Shown here piece by piece: positions 41,762 to 50,659 of a stretch of 64,000 bases of DNA. The notes under the pieces are model-generated. The model saw only the letters and a list, made by a program, of their open reading frames with translations. It made no database searches and was not told where the DNA came from. The stretch's first letter is position 1. Each line of letters starts with the position of its first letter. Source of the stretch: Mesorhizobium sp. (GTDB taxonomy: Bacteria > Pseudomonadota > Alphaproteobacteria > Rhizobiales > Rhizobiaceae); assembly GCA_022833215.1 (NCBI GenBank), contig JAIPUZ010000005.1, forward strand, positions 59,557-123,556. Direction: 5' to 3'. The position numbers and the translations under genes were made by a program.

Positions 41762-43498
41762 TCAGTTGAAGCTTGGCGGTTGCGAAAGATCGGGGGCGGA
41801 CGGAGCCGGCGCGATGGGCGGTGCGCCAAGGTCCGGCGACGGCCCGCCAAGTGGTGGCAGCCCAAGCCCGCCTCCTCCCAGTCCCGGCAGGTCCGGCATC
41901 TTGATTTCGACAGTGCCCGGATCAATCACCTTGCCCTTGTAGTGCATGACCATGGCCGGCACTGCGATGGTCAGCGCAATCATGAAGATCTGGATGCCCA
42001 CGAACGGCACCGCGCCCCAGTAGATCTGGCCGCTGGTGACAGGCGCGATCTTCTGGCGCGTGATCTTGTCGATATAGGACGAACGCGGCGCCACCGAGCG
42101 CAGGAAGAACAGGGCAAAGCCGAACGGCGGATGCATGAAGCTGGTCTGCATGTTGACGCCCAGAATCACGCCGAACCAGATCAGGTCGATCCCCAGCTTT
42201 TCCGCCGCCGGAGCCAGGAGCGGCACGATGATGAAGGCAAGCTCGAAAAAGTCGAGGAAGAAGGCCAGGAAGAACACCAGAAGGCTGACCACGATCAGGA
42301 AGCCAAGCTCTCCGCCCGGCAGCGAGGTGAGCAGGTGCTCCACCCACAGATGTCCGTTCACACCATAGAAGGTCAGCGAGAAGACGCGCGCACCGATCAG
42401 GATGAACAGCACGAAGGATGACAGCCGGGTCGTGGAGGCCAGCGCCTGCCGGACCAGATCGAGCGACAGGCGGCCCTTGACGGCGGCCATCACCAGCGCG
42501 CCGACGGCACCCATCGCACCGCCCTCGGTCGGCGTCGCGATGCCGAGGAAGATGGTGCCGAGCACCAGGAAGATAAGGGCCAGCGGCGGGATCAGCACGA
42601 TCACCACCTGCTGCGCCAGTTTCGACATCAGGTTGAGGCTGAAGCGCTTGTCGACGATGGCGGCGAGGTAGATGACGACGACGCCGACCGTGCCACCCAA
42701 TATGTCCGCATTGGCGCCGTGGGTCGGCTCCAGATAGCGATAGGCGGCCCAGCCTATGCCGCCCGCCAGCAGCAGGGCAACCAACAGCGATGTGATGCCA
42801 TGGCCAAGGGTGCGCGCCTCCGGCGGAAGCGCCGGCATGGAGTTCGGCCTGATGAACGACATCACCAGCACGTAGAGCATGTAGAGACCGGTCAATACCA
42901 AGCCGGGGATCAGCGCGCCCTTGTACATGTCGCCGACCGAGCGGCCGAGCTGGTCGGCCAGAACGATCAGCACCAGCGATGGCGGGATGATCTGCGCCAG
43001 CGTGCCCGACGCCGCGATGACGCCCGACGACAGTCTCCTGTCATAGCCGTAGCGCAGCATGATCGGCAGCGAAATAAGGCCCATGGCGATGACGGAGGCC
43101 GCAACCACACCCGTCGTTGCCGCCAGCAGCGCACCGACCAGAATGACCGCATAGGCCAGACCGCCACGCACCGGGCCGAAAAGCTGGCCGATCGTATCGA
43201 GCAGGTCCTCGGCCATGCCGGAGCGCTCGAGCACGATGCCCATGAATGTAAAGAACGGCACCGCCAGCAGCGTTTCGTTTGCAAGAACGCCGCCGTAGAA
43301 ACGTTCAGGCAGCGCATAGAGCAGCGGCCATGCCAGATTGATCGATCCGCCTGAAAAGGGCGCAAGCTCCACGCCGATAAAGAAGAACAGCAGCCCGTTG
43401 GCCGCGAGCGCAAAGGCGACGGGATAGCCGGACAACAAAAAGAAAATCAGCGAGATGAACATGATCGGCGCCATGTTCTGCGCGATGAATTCGATCAT
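41762..43498 (-). CDS. TRAP transporter large permease (DctM family)
   Basis: Inner-membrane protein of 578 residues, with FLLSGYPVAFALAANGLLFF, VVAASVIAMGLISLPIMLRY, SGVIAASGTLAQIIPPSLV and FGVILGVNMQTSFMHPPFGF. It is of the longer, TakM-like class. The last about 45 residues are a Pro/Gly-rich tail (MPDLPGLGGGGLGLPPLGG and on) that is probably cytoplasmic and disordered. It overlaps the small-permease gene by 4 bp. Partner: the convergent TakP-like binding protein. Confidence 0.93.
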   Translation of the reverse strand: MIEFIAQNMAPIMFISLIFFLLSGYPVAFALAANGLLFFFIGVELAPFSGGSINLAWPLLYALPERFYGGVLANETLLAVPFFTFMGIVLERSGMAEDLLDTIGQLFGPVRGGLAYAVILVGALLAATTGVVAASVIAMGLISLPIMLRYGYDRRLSSGVIAASGTLAQIIPPSLVLIVLADQLGRSVGDMYKGALIPGLVLTGLYMLYVLVMSFIRPNSMPALPPEARTLGHGITSLLVALLLAGGIGWAAYRYLEPTHGANADILGGTVGVVVIYLAAIVDKRFSLNLMSKLAQQVVIVLIPPLALIFLVLGTIFLGIATPTEGGAMGAVGALVMAAVKGRLSLDLVRQALASTTRLSSFVLFILIGARVFSLTFYGVNGHLWVEHLLTSLPGGELGFLIVVSLLVFFLAFFLDFFELAFIIVPLLAPAAEKLGIDLIWFGVILGVNMQTSFMHPPFGFALFFLRSVAPRSSYIDKITRQKIAPVTSGQIYWGAVPFVGIQIFMIALTIAVPAMVMHYKGKVIDPGTVEIKMPDLPGLGGGGLGLPPLGGPSPDLGAPPIAPAPSAPDLSQPPSFN

Positions 43499-44079
43499 GA
43501 ACGAACCTCATCGGCCAGATTTTGCGCGTCGATTTCTGCCTGTTCATGCGCCGAGACGAATGGATTGGGATCGTCCATTTTGCCGCGCATGACGGCGATC
43601 TTCTTGATGATTTCGGAAACGCCCTGAACCGCCAGCAGCACAAAGCCGGCCAGCAACAGCGCCTTGGCCGGCCAGATTATGAGGCCACCTGCATTGGTCG
43701 ACATTTCCCCGCTGCGGACCGAACGCAACGTATACGGCACGAGGTAATAGACCATCAGCAGCGTAAACGGCATCAGGAAGAAGATATGGCCGACGAGGTC
43801 GATCCAGTGCTGCACGCGGCGCGACCACAGGCCGTAGACGATATCGATGCGGATATGCTCGTTCTGCTTGAGCGTATAGGCGGCGGCCAGCAGGAAGGCT
43901 GCGCCAAACAGATACCATTGCAGTTCAAGCCACGCATTCGACGACATGTTGAATGTCTTGCGCACGACGGCGTTGATGGAACTGACCAGGATGGATGCCA
44001 GGATCAGCCAGGATACCGTCTTGCCGATGAATTCATTGAAGCGGTCGATGGCGCGGGACAGAGCGAGAAGCCCTTCCAT
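43495..44079 (-). CDS. TRAP transporter small permease (DctQ family)
   Basis: A 194-residue four-helix membrane protein with WLELQWYLFGAAFLLAAAYT and NEHIRIDIVYGLWSRR, the standard DctQ signature. GGGAGG lies ahead of the ATG. It is translated with the large permease and forms the membrane part of the TakP-like transporter. Confidence 0.92.
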   Translation of the reverse strand: MEGLLALSRAIDRFNEFIGKTVSWLILASILVSSINAVVRKTFNMSSNAWLELQWYLFGAAFLLAAAYTLKQNEHIRIDIVYGLWSRRVQHWIDLVGHIFFLMPFTLLMVYYLVPYTLRSVRSGEMSTNAGGLIIWPAKALLLAGFVLLAVQGVSEIIKKIAVMRGKMDDPNPFVSAHEQAEIDAQNLADEVRS

Positions 44080-44213
44080 GCAAGTCCTCCCTGATACGGG
44101 CGCACCGCTCCCCCGAATCTCGGCGCCGCCTGAGGGGAAAACCTATGGCTTGCACAATCGTACCGGTCAACAGCATGGCTGCAAGCTTTCCCTGCACATC
44201 CGGGGAAAGCACG

Positions 44214-44245
44214 CAACGTCATGCGACGAAAGTCGCATGACGTTG
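44214..44245. terminator. Perfect 14-bp hairpin with GAAA loop
   Basis: CAACGTCATGCGAC, loop GAAA, GTCGCATGACGTTG. It lies nine bases past the stop of the three-domain gene and 135 bases before dctQ on the same strand. No U-tract follows, so it may be a processing or stabilising structure, or an operator palindrome, rather than a classic terminator. Confidence 0.55.
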
Positions 44246-44254
44246 CCGGATTTC

Positions 44255-47200
44255 TCAGTATCCGCCGGCACTCAGCACGGAGCCGGCTTCCTTCAGGCAC
44301 AGGTCGAGCCGATCAAGAAGCATGTCGATATCGTCGGCTTCTATGGTGAGCGGCGGCCTGATTTTCAGAATGTTGTCCGCCGGCCCTTCGCGGCCGACGA
44401 GAATGCGCATGTCGCGCAGCCGGTTCATCACATAGTCCGCAATTCCGGTCGCAGGCGTCCGGCTCTCGCGATCCGTGACAAGGTCGAGGCCCGTAAAGAG
44501 GCCGATACCCCGCACATCGCCGACCACTTCGTGACGCAGGCCAAGCTCGCGCATGCCGCGAAGCAGACGTTCGCCCATGGTGGCCGCGTTGTCCTGCAGG
44601 CCCTCGTCGTCGACGATGTCGAGGACTTCCGAAGCGATCCGGCACGACAGGTTGGAGCCCCCGAACGTGGAGAAATATTCCGGCCCTTCGGCAAAACGTC
44701 CGGCAATCTCCCGTGTGGTGATGACTGCCCCGACCGGATGGCCATTGCCCAGCGGCTTGCCAAGAACCACGATGTCGGGGCGCACCTTCTGCTGCTCGAA
44801 GCCGAAGTAGTAATCTCCCAGCCGCCCGAGCCCTGTCTGCACTTCGTCGGCAATGCAGATTCCGCCCGCGGCGCGGATGCGCCGGTAAACCTCGGCGAGA
44901 TAGCCCTCAGGCGGAATGATCTGGCCGCCGACGCTCGGGAACGTCTCGGCGATGAAACCGGCAAGCTTGCCGCCATTCTCCCCGATTTCCGCCAGCGCAG
45001 CATCCACCTGTTGGGCATAGCGCGCTGCCCTGTCGGGATCATCGCGACGGAAACGCCCGCGATAATCGTCCGCCACATCGATGAGATGAACCCAGGGGCG
45101 GCGTCCGTGCATGCCCGGCTTGTTGAACTTGTAGGCCGAGATGTCGATCGCACCGGTGGTGTTGCCGTGATAGCCGTGATCGGGCGTTACGATGTCGTAG
45201 CCGCCACTGGCGGCGCGTGCCAGCCGCAGCGCCAGCTCGTTGGCTTCCGAACCGGAATTGACGAAGAAGCAGATTTCCAGTTCCTGCGGCAGCCGCGCCG
45301 TCAGGCGCTCCGCCAGCGCCATCTGGGCCGGATGCAGATAGCGCGTGTTGGAGTTCATGCGGGCGAGCTGGTCGCAGGCCACGGCGCGGATGCGCGGATG
45401 CGCGTGGCCGACATGCGGCACGTTGTTGTAGGCATCGAGATAGGGCCTGCCCATTTCGTCGAAAAGATGGTGGCGCCAGCCGCGCAGAAGGGTGACGGGC
45501 CGCCGGTAGCTGAGCTTGAGATTGGCGCCGAAACTGGCCTTGCGCTCCGCGAGGAGCGCCTGCGTATCGACGGTTTTGCACGCCACGCGATCGTCGGGCA
45601 GGTTAAGCAACGCCGCCGGGTTCGGGCACAACGCCTGCCACAGCGCCCAGTCGTCCGGATCGGCCACGCCCGGCCAGTCGTGACCCATGCCGTCGAGCGT
45701 CAGGGCAAGCTGGAAGTGCAGATGCGGCTCCCAGCCGCCATTTCCCTCCGGCTCGCCGAAACTGGCGAATGCGACGCCCGCCGCAATCTCGTCTCCGACC
45801 TTGAGGCTCTCGCAAACGGCAGGGTCGAGATGGCCGTAAAGGGCGTAGAAAACGTCACCATCGCCGGTGCGATGCTCCAGAATGACGACCCCGCCGTAAT
45901 CCAGCGGACTGGCGCGGTATTCCACCATCGCCACCTTGCCGGCCAGCGGCGCGTGGACGGGCTGCCCGGCCGGCGCGAATATGTCGACCGCCATATGGAT
46001 CGTGCGCCGGCTCGATGCCTTCCAGGGACCCTTGCGGAACGCATGGTCGGTATAGATCAGGCGCGGCTCGCCATAGCGGCCAAGACGAATGGCGTCGTCG
46101 CAGGCGCCGGTGAGGCGGCGCGCTTCATCCGGCCGCACCGCAAAGGGATTTTCCGGCAGGATGCTGTCCTCGACGGCGAGGCTGACCGCCCCGGCTTTTT
46201 CGAGATCAACGCCGATCACGGGCGCGAAGCTGCCGCGATTGCGGTCGAGCCAGTCGAGAATCCGCCCGGAGCTGTCGGTCGCAGGCAGGCCGCAGGCCGT
46301 TCGCAGGCGCGCGCCCATCAGCGCACCATCGACCGCGTGGTTTTCCAGCAGCCGCCAGGCAGGCGCCTGCGAGATGGTCACATAAGGATCGTCGGGACGG
46401 CCGGCCGCTTCTATGGTGGAATTGACCACGCTGACCGCCAGCCTCATGCGAAGAAGCGGCCAGATCAGCGCGATCTCCCCGGCAGCAAGCGGCGATACGG
46501 CATGATAACCGGCAACGAGTGCCGCCAGCGCCTCTTCCGGCCGCTCATGGTCGAGGATGGCATAGGCGCCGGCAATGGCGAGGCTGCACACGCGCGGACC
46601 GGTCATCATATCGCCAAAGTCGATGATGCCGGTGATCCGTGTCGGCACCGAAAGTCCCGGCGTGACGAGGATGTTGTAATCGTTGAGATCGTTGTGCAGC
46701 GCCTGTACCGGCAGGGCCGACAGATGCGGCAGCGCCTTCTCGTAATCGGCCACGATATCCGCGATGAGTTGCCGGCGTTTGCCCTCAAGCACATCGAGGC
46801 GGCTTCCGATCCAGCCAGCCCTCAACAGATCCCATTTGGCAGCCTCGGTCATGGACTCCAGATCGAGCCCCTCCATGGCGAGATCGAGCCGGGCGGCCAA
46901 AGCGCCCAGTTCGGCCAGAACGGCAGGCTGCTGCGGCCCCGCCTCGCCCATGGCAATCCCCTCCAGCGCCCGCTGCACCCAGACGATCCGGGCTTGCCCG
47001 GCGTCGTCGCTTGCGTCCAGCCACAGCCGGCCATCGGAAAGGGCAATCACCTGCGGCAGCGGCAGATCGGGATCGGAGGCGCGGGCGAAGGCAATCGCCT
47101 TGCACTGGCGCTCGACAAATGCCGCATCGCTCCCCGGCCGCATCGCCTTGACGATGACGTCGCCTTCATCCGTCGCGGCACGGAAATTCAGATCGTGCTC

Positions 47201-47287
47201 GCCTCCGAGCCGCCGGAGCGGCCCAACGACACCGAACTGCCCCAACACCCCGAGCAACCAATCCTGATCCGCGCCCAGACCGTTCAT
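44255..47287 (-). CDS. Three-domain fusion: APH-type kinase / M23 peptidase-like / class III aminotransferase-fold lyase
   Basis: A 1010-residue protein. Residues about 20-330 form an aminoglycoside-phosphotransferase/choline-kinase fold with catalytic HNDLNDYNILV (198-208) and metal-binding IIDFGD (221-226). Residues about 425-545 are an M23-like domain with HMAVD (431-435), YGHLD and PHLHF (521-525). Residues about 580-1010 are a class III aminotransferase fold with NSGSEANELALRLAR (677-691), DEVQTGLGR and PLP lysine 844 in VLGKPLGNG. Related separate human enzymes are hydroxylysine kinase and the PLP phospholyases acting on phosphohydroxylysine and phosphoethanolamine, so a kinase plus ammoniophospholyase is likely. 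ATG 47287 has GGGAG at good spacing; 47293 is possible. Confidence 0.9.
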   Translation of the reverse strand: MNGLGADQDWLLGVLGQFGVVGPLRRLGGEHDLNFRAATDEGDVIVKAMRPGSDAAFVERQCKAIAFARASDPDLPLPQVIALSDGRLWLDASDDAGQARIVWVQRALEGIAMGEAGPQQPAVLAELGALAARLDLAMEGLDLESMTEAAKWDLLRAGWIGSRLDVLEGKRRQLIADIVADYEKALPHLSALPVQALHNDLNDYNILVTPGLSVPTRITGIIDFGDMMTGPRVCSLAIAGAYAILDHERPEEALAALVAGYHAVSPLAAGEIALIWPLLRMRLAVSVVNSTIEAAGRPDDPYVTISQAPAWRLLENHAVDGALMGARLRTACGLPATDSSGRILDWLDRNRGSFAPVIGVDLEKAGAVSLAVEDSILPENPFAVRPDEARRLTGACDDAIRLGRYGEPRLIYTDHAFRKGPWKASSRRTIHMAVDIFAPAGQPVHAPLAGKVAMVEYRASPLDYGGVVILEHRTGDGDVFYALYGHLDPAVCESLKVGDEIAAGVAFASFGEPEGNGGWEPHLHFQLALTLDGMGHDWPGVADPDDWALWQALCPNPAALLNLPDDRVACKTVDTQALLAERKASFGANLKLSYRRPVTLLRGWRHHLFDEMGRPYLDAYNNVPHVGHAHPRIRAVACDQLARMNSNTRYLHPAQMALAERLTARLPQELEICFFVNSGSEANELALRLARAASGGYDIVTPDHGYHGNTTGAIDISAYKFNKPGMHGRRPWVHLIDVADDYRGRFRRDDPDRAARYAQQVDAALAEIGENGGKLAGFIAETFPSVGGQIIPPEGYLAEVYRRIRAAGGICIADEVQTGLGRLGDYYFGFEQQKVRPDIVVLGKPLGNGHPVGAVITTREIAGRFAEGPEYFSTFGGSNLSCRIASEVLDIVDDEGLQDNAATMGERLLRGMRELGLRHEVVGDVRGIGLFTGLDLVTDRESRTPATGIADYVMNRLRDMRILVGREGPADNILKIRPPLTIEADDIDMLLDRLDLCLKEAGSVLSAGGY

Positions 47288-47388
47288 AAGCATTCTCCCG
47301 AATTTTCCGGGACCAGTCCTAGCCCGCATGCGCCGGCGCTGTAATCCGCCTAAAGGAGGAAAGGCTCGGGCCAGGGCCCGTCGCGGAG

Positions 47389-48243
47389 TTACCGGGGCGC
47401 AAGCGCGTCCTTCGTCTGCAACGAGCGGATGAACAGGGAAAACAGTTCCTGCTGGGTGGCGAGGCCAAGCCGGGCGTAGAGGTTCTGCCGGTGCGTCTTC
47501 ACCGTGGTGATCGAGATTCCGAGGTTGCGGGCGATCGATTCGCTCGAATGGCCTTTCAGGATCATCTGAGCCACCTCGCGCTCGCGCGGGCTGAGCTGGC
47601 CCTTGCCGAAATCTTCCAGCAGACGGTCCAGCGGAGACGCCTTGCGGCCTTCCTGCGCGCGGCGCGGACGATGTTGCCATATGCGACGATAGATAGAGCC
47701 GACCAGCGGCTCTATGAGCCGCAGCATGGCGCAATCTTCCTCGCTGAAGCCGCCACGGCTCGCCTGCCTGTAGAGACAGATCTCGCTAAGTTCGCCATGC
47801 GGCAACTCAACGGCAATCAGCACCTCTTCCATTCCGGCCGGCCAGCCATGTGTGCGGTAGCCGATCTCCTCCTCGTCGTGGCGGCGAACCTTGAACTGGC
47901 GATAATGATCCGAAGTGAAATAATTGTCGGGCGCCAGTTCGCGCAGGCGATGAACCCCCGCCTTCAGCCCGGCCAGATAGGCATTGTAGACAGGATTGAG
48001 GATGTAGGTGCTTTCCAGATAGAGTTGCAGCGCCCGCTTCGCTTCGCGGTCGACGAAGGTGTCGACCACATGATCCGGCAAGCCTTCGCGCCGGTAGACC
48101 ACCGACATTGCGAAGGCAAAGGGCACGACACTCCCTATCGCATCCAGAAGGAACCTCGGAGCCTGCTCGCTTTCGCAATCGTCGAGCGCACGGGCGGCAT
48201 GAGCGCTGAACCCGGCCGCGCCGTTCCCGATTTCTGCGATCAT
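47389..48243 (-). CDS. LuxR-family regulator with GAF-like sensor region
   Basis: A 284-residue regulator. The C-terminal helix-turn-helix is LSPREREVAQMILKGHSSESIARNLGISITTVKTHRQNLY (in sequence), a clear GerE/LuxR domain. The first about 200 residues show an alpha/beta sensor-like region without phospho-receiver residues, similar to regulators beside amine and amino-acid catabolic genes. It lies 101 bp upstream of the three-domain gene on the same strand and probably regulates it and the class V aminotransferase. Confidence 0.88.
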   Translation of the reverse strand: MIAEIGNGAAGFSAHAARALDDCESEQAPRFLLDAIGSVVPFAFAMSVVYRREGLPDHVVDTFVDREAKRALQLYLESTYILNPVYNAYLAGLKAGVHRLRELAPDNYFTSDHYRQFKVRRHDEEEIGYRTHGWPAGMEEVLIAVELPHGELSEICLYRQASRGGFSEEDCAMLRLIEPLVGSIYRRIWQHRPRRAQEGRKASPLDRLLEDFGKGQLSPREREVAQMILKGHSSESIARNLGISITTVKTHRQNLYARLGLATQQELFSLFIRSLQTKDALAPR

Positions 48244-48285
48244 GCGCGTTTTTCCCCGGCAGACAAACGGCGGCCCTTCGAAGCC

Positions 48286-49563
48286 TCAGGCAGACACGCC
48301 CACCTGCCCCGCGACGAGTTCGGACAGGGCAACGAGCGTACGTTCGACCTCGGCATTGGTATTGTAATGTGCAATGCCCAGCCGCACCACACCCTCGTCC
48401 TCATCGAGGCCGAGCAGACGGGAGGGCTCCAGCGCATAGTTGTGCCCCGCCCAGGCCCATATGCCACGCGCGGCGAGCCCTTCGGCGATAACATGGGTGG
48501 AAACCGTCGCATGGGTAAAGGAAACGGTGGGCACTCGATGCTCAAGGGCTGCCGGATCGGTGATGCCCTGAACGGCAACTCCCGGCAGGGCGAGCAGCCC
48601 TTCGATCAGGCGGCGGGTGAGTGCATCCTCGTATGCGGCAAAGCTGCGATAGGCTCCCAGCAGCTTTTCGCGACGCGAACCCGAATGTCCGGTCGCCTCG
48701 CCCAGCCATTCGATGTAACCGACCGTCGCCGCGAGGCCAGCCAGCAGCTCCGTCTGCGGCGTGCCGGCCTCGAAGCGGCCGGGCAGTTCTTCCGTCGCGC
48801 AGCGCACCTTGTAGGCTTCCAGTCCGGCAAGCAGTTCCTCCCTGCCCCACAGCACGCCGAGATGCGGGCCAAAGAACTTGTAGGACGAACAGGCGAGGAA
48901 ATCGCACCCGAGCGACTGCACGTCCGGCAGGCGATGCGGCACGAGTTGCACGGCATCGACATAGACCAGCGCGCCGGCTTTCCTGGCCAGCCCGGCGAGC
49001 GCCGCCACATCGTTGACCGAACCGGTCATGTTGCTGGAGAAGTTGAGCGCCAGAAGCCTCGTGCGCTCGCTCAGGAGCGGCGCCAGATCGGCCGGCTCGA
49101 TGCGCCAGCTCTCACGATTGAACGGAAGCCACTTCACCGTCAGGCCGAGATCGCGCGCCAGCAGCAGCCATGGGGAGATGTTGCCCTCATGGTCCATCCG
49201 GGTGAGGATGATTTCATCGCCCGGCCTGAACAGCCGCCCGATGGAGCGGGACAGATGCAGCGTGAGCGCCGTCATGCTCTGGCCGATGACGATCTCGCGA
49301 TGAGAGGAGGCGCCCAGCATGTCCGCCATTGCCTCGTGTGCATCCAGCCAAAGCCTTTCCGCGCGCTTCGAGCCATCGAAAAAACCGCCGAGATTGTGCG
49401 TGGCGGTCGCCATGGCATCGGCCACCGCGTCGATCACCTGTTGCGGCACCAGCGTGCCGGCCGGGTTGTCGAAATAGACAGGCGGGTTCGCCAGCTTCGA
49501 AATGGCCGGAAAGCGGCTCCGCACCTGATCGATCGGGAAAGCTGGCAAAGTGTGCACGGTCAT
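48286..49563 (-). CDS. Class V aminotransferase, cysteine-desulfurase-like
   Basis: PLP enzyme of 425 residues. VYFDNPAGTLVPQQVIDAV, LTRMDHEGNISPWLLLA, YVDAVQLVPH and the PLP lysine in ACSSYKFFGPHLGVLWG place it in the cysteine-desulfurase-like group of class V enzymes. The nucleophilic cysteine loop of true SufS/IscS is not evident, so it may be a lyase or aminotransferase acting on a small amine. ATG 49563 starts the homologous part. The gene is 42 bp upstream of the LuxR gene, likely one operon with the fusion protein. Confidence 0.83.
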   Translation of the reverse strand: MTVHTLPAFPIDQVRSRFPAISKLANPPVYFDNPAGTLVPQQVIDAVADAMATATHNLGGFFDGSKRAERLWLDAHEAMADMLGASSHREIVIGQSMTALTLHLSRSIGRLFRPGDEIILTRMDHEGNISPWLLLARDLGLTVKWLPFNRESWRIEPADLAPLLSERTRLLALNFSSNMTGSVNDVAALAGLARKAGALVYVDAVQLVPHRLPDVQSLGCDFLACSSYKFFGPHLGVLWGREELLAGLEAYKVRCATEELPGRFEAGTPQTELLAGLAATVGYIEWLGEATGHSGSRREKLLGAYRSFAAYEDALTRRLIEGLLALPGVAVQGITDPAALEHRVPTVSFTHATVSTHVIAEGLAARGIWAWAGHNYALEPSRLLGLDEDEGVVRLGIAHYNTNAEVERTLVALSELVAGQVGVSA

Positions 49564-49921
49564 GGCTGGCCTCGGACTTCGGTAAATGGGGCGCGGCATC
49601 CGCCGCTGCCCATTGCCCTAACCGATCCCGGCTTGCTGCACTATCATCCCCAAGGTGGAGCCCGGAAGGCCGACCTGTACGGCGACGGGTTCGCAAAGGG
49701 CGTGCAGACGATGCACCGCCCTGCGAAGTGGACAACGGTTTCCATGAGTGGAGTGCCGGTCGCGACAGAGCCGGCACGCTTCTCACAGATGTCGCAGTCA
49801 AGGGGCAAATGGTCTCTGGGACTTTTCGCCGATTGACCCGAATGCCGGATATTGAAATCCATGCACGCGGAAGTGCAGTCCCGGCGCGCTCCATGTCCTT
49901 GTTTTTACTGGAGGGAATATC
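49564..49921. other. Intergenic region between class V aminotransferase and pseudoazurin genes
   Basis: A 358-bp divergent promoter region. I see no convincing gene. GGGCGTGCA and TGCACCGCCC (near 49697-49720) nearly form an inverted repeat, and GGAGGGA precedes the pseudoazurin start. No clear FNR/NnrR box (TTGAT-N4-ATCAA type) was found. Confidence 0.5.
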
Positions 49922-50365
49922 TTGAAGACGTTCTATGCTGCCGCACTGGCCATTGGTCTGGCCGTGCCATTCACCGCATTTGCCGCGGACCATGAAGTGA
50001 AGATGCTGAACAAGGGGGCGGATGGCACACCGATGGTGTTCGAGCCCCTCGTGGTTAAGGCCGCGCCCGGCGACACCATCACCTTCATCCCCACCGACAA
50101 GAGCCACAACTCGGCCAGCATGAAGGACGGGCTGCCCGAGGGCGCCGACGCCTGGAAAGGCAAGACCAACGAGCAGATCACCGTCACCGTGAACGCCGAG
50201 GGGGTCTACATGTATCAGTGCACGCCGCATCTGGGCATGGGCATGGTCGGCGCCATCGTCGTCGGTCAGCCAACCAATCTGGAAGCGGTCAAGGGGCTGA
50301 AATATCCCGGCAAGGCCAAGAAAACCGCCGAGAAGATTTTCGCCGAGATCGAAGCGGGTTCCTGA
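49922..50365 (+). CDS. Pseudoazurin (type I blue copper protein)
   Basis: Periplasmic electron carrier of 147 residues that donates to copper nitrite reductase or nitrous-oxide reductase in denitrifiers. A signal peptide covers about residues 1-21 (ending AFA-AD). Copper ligands are the His in DKSHNSAS and Cys, His and Met in YQCTPHLGMGM. The start codon is TTG, with GGAGGGA seven bases upstream. No nitrite reductase lies in the window; NnrS and NsrR elsewhere here fit a nitrogen-oxide metabolism. Confidence 0.96.
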   Translation: MKTFYAAALAIGLAVPFTAFAADHEVKMLNKGADGTPMVFEPLVVKAAPGDTITFIPTDKSHNSASMKDGLPEGADAWKGKTNEQITVTVNAEGVYMYQCTPHLGMGMVGAIVVGQPTNLEAVKGLKYPGKAKKTAEKIFAEIEAGS

Positions 50366-50371
50366 CGATCT

Positions 50372-50403
50372 GCGGCCCGCGCGCCTCCGGGCGTGCGGGC
50401 CGC
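50372..50403 (+). terminator. Hairpin after pseudoazurin
   Basis: GCGGCCCGCGCGCC and GGCGTGCGGGCCGC form a strong stem with a four-base loop six bases past the stop, followed by TCTGTCT. Probably the terminator. The following 50404-50659 shows no gene. Confidence 0.65.
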
Positions 50404-50659
50404 TCTGTCTGCCTGTGTGCCTCGACGTTGTGCGGCGGTCCGGGAGTTCCAGCGAACCATCGCGGCAACGGAGCCGTTCATCCGCGCAGACGGATAACGC
50501 TATTCCGGCTCTCTTTCCTTTTCAGCAGCAGCCCCTCTGCCGGAACCGGTTCTGCCTGATGCCAGGCAGCATTCTGGCTGAACGTTCAGAGGCATCCATC
50601 GTCTGACCGCCATAATGTCGGCCGGTGCCTCAAAATGCCCCGTCAGGACACTCGTCCTG

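Noticed and set aside
44214-44245. Attachment site or transposon end for the 14-bp palindrome
   Set aside because: No integrase or transposase nearby, no second copy noticed and no target duplication.
43946-47344. Plus-strand open frame of 1132 codons opposite the three-domain gene
   Set aside because: The minus strand carries intact catalytic motifs of three known domains; the plus frame has none.
47491-49836. Plus-strand open frame of 781 codons opposite the LuxR and class V aminotransferase genes
   Set aside because: Spans two clear minus-strand genes and their promoter region; no domain seen.
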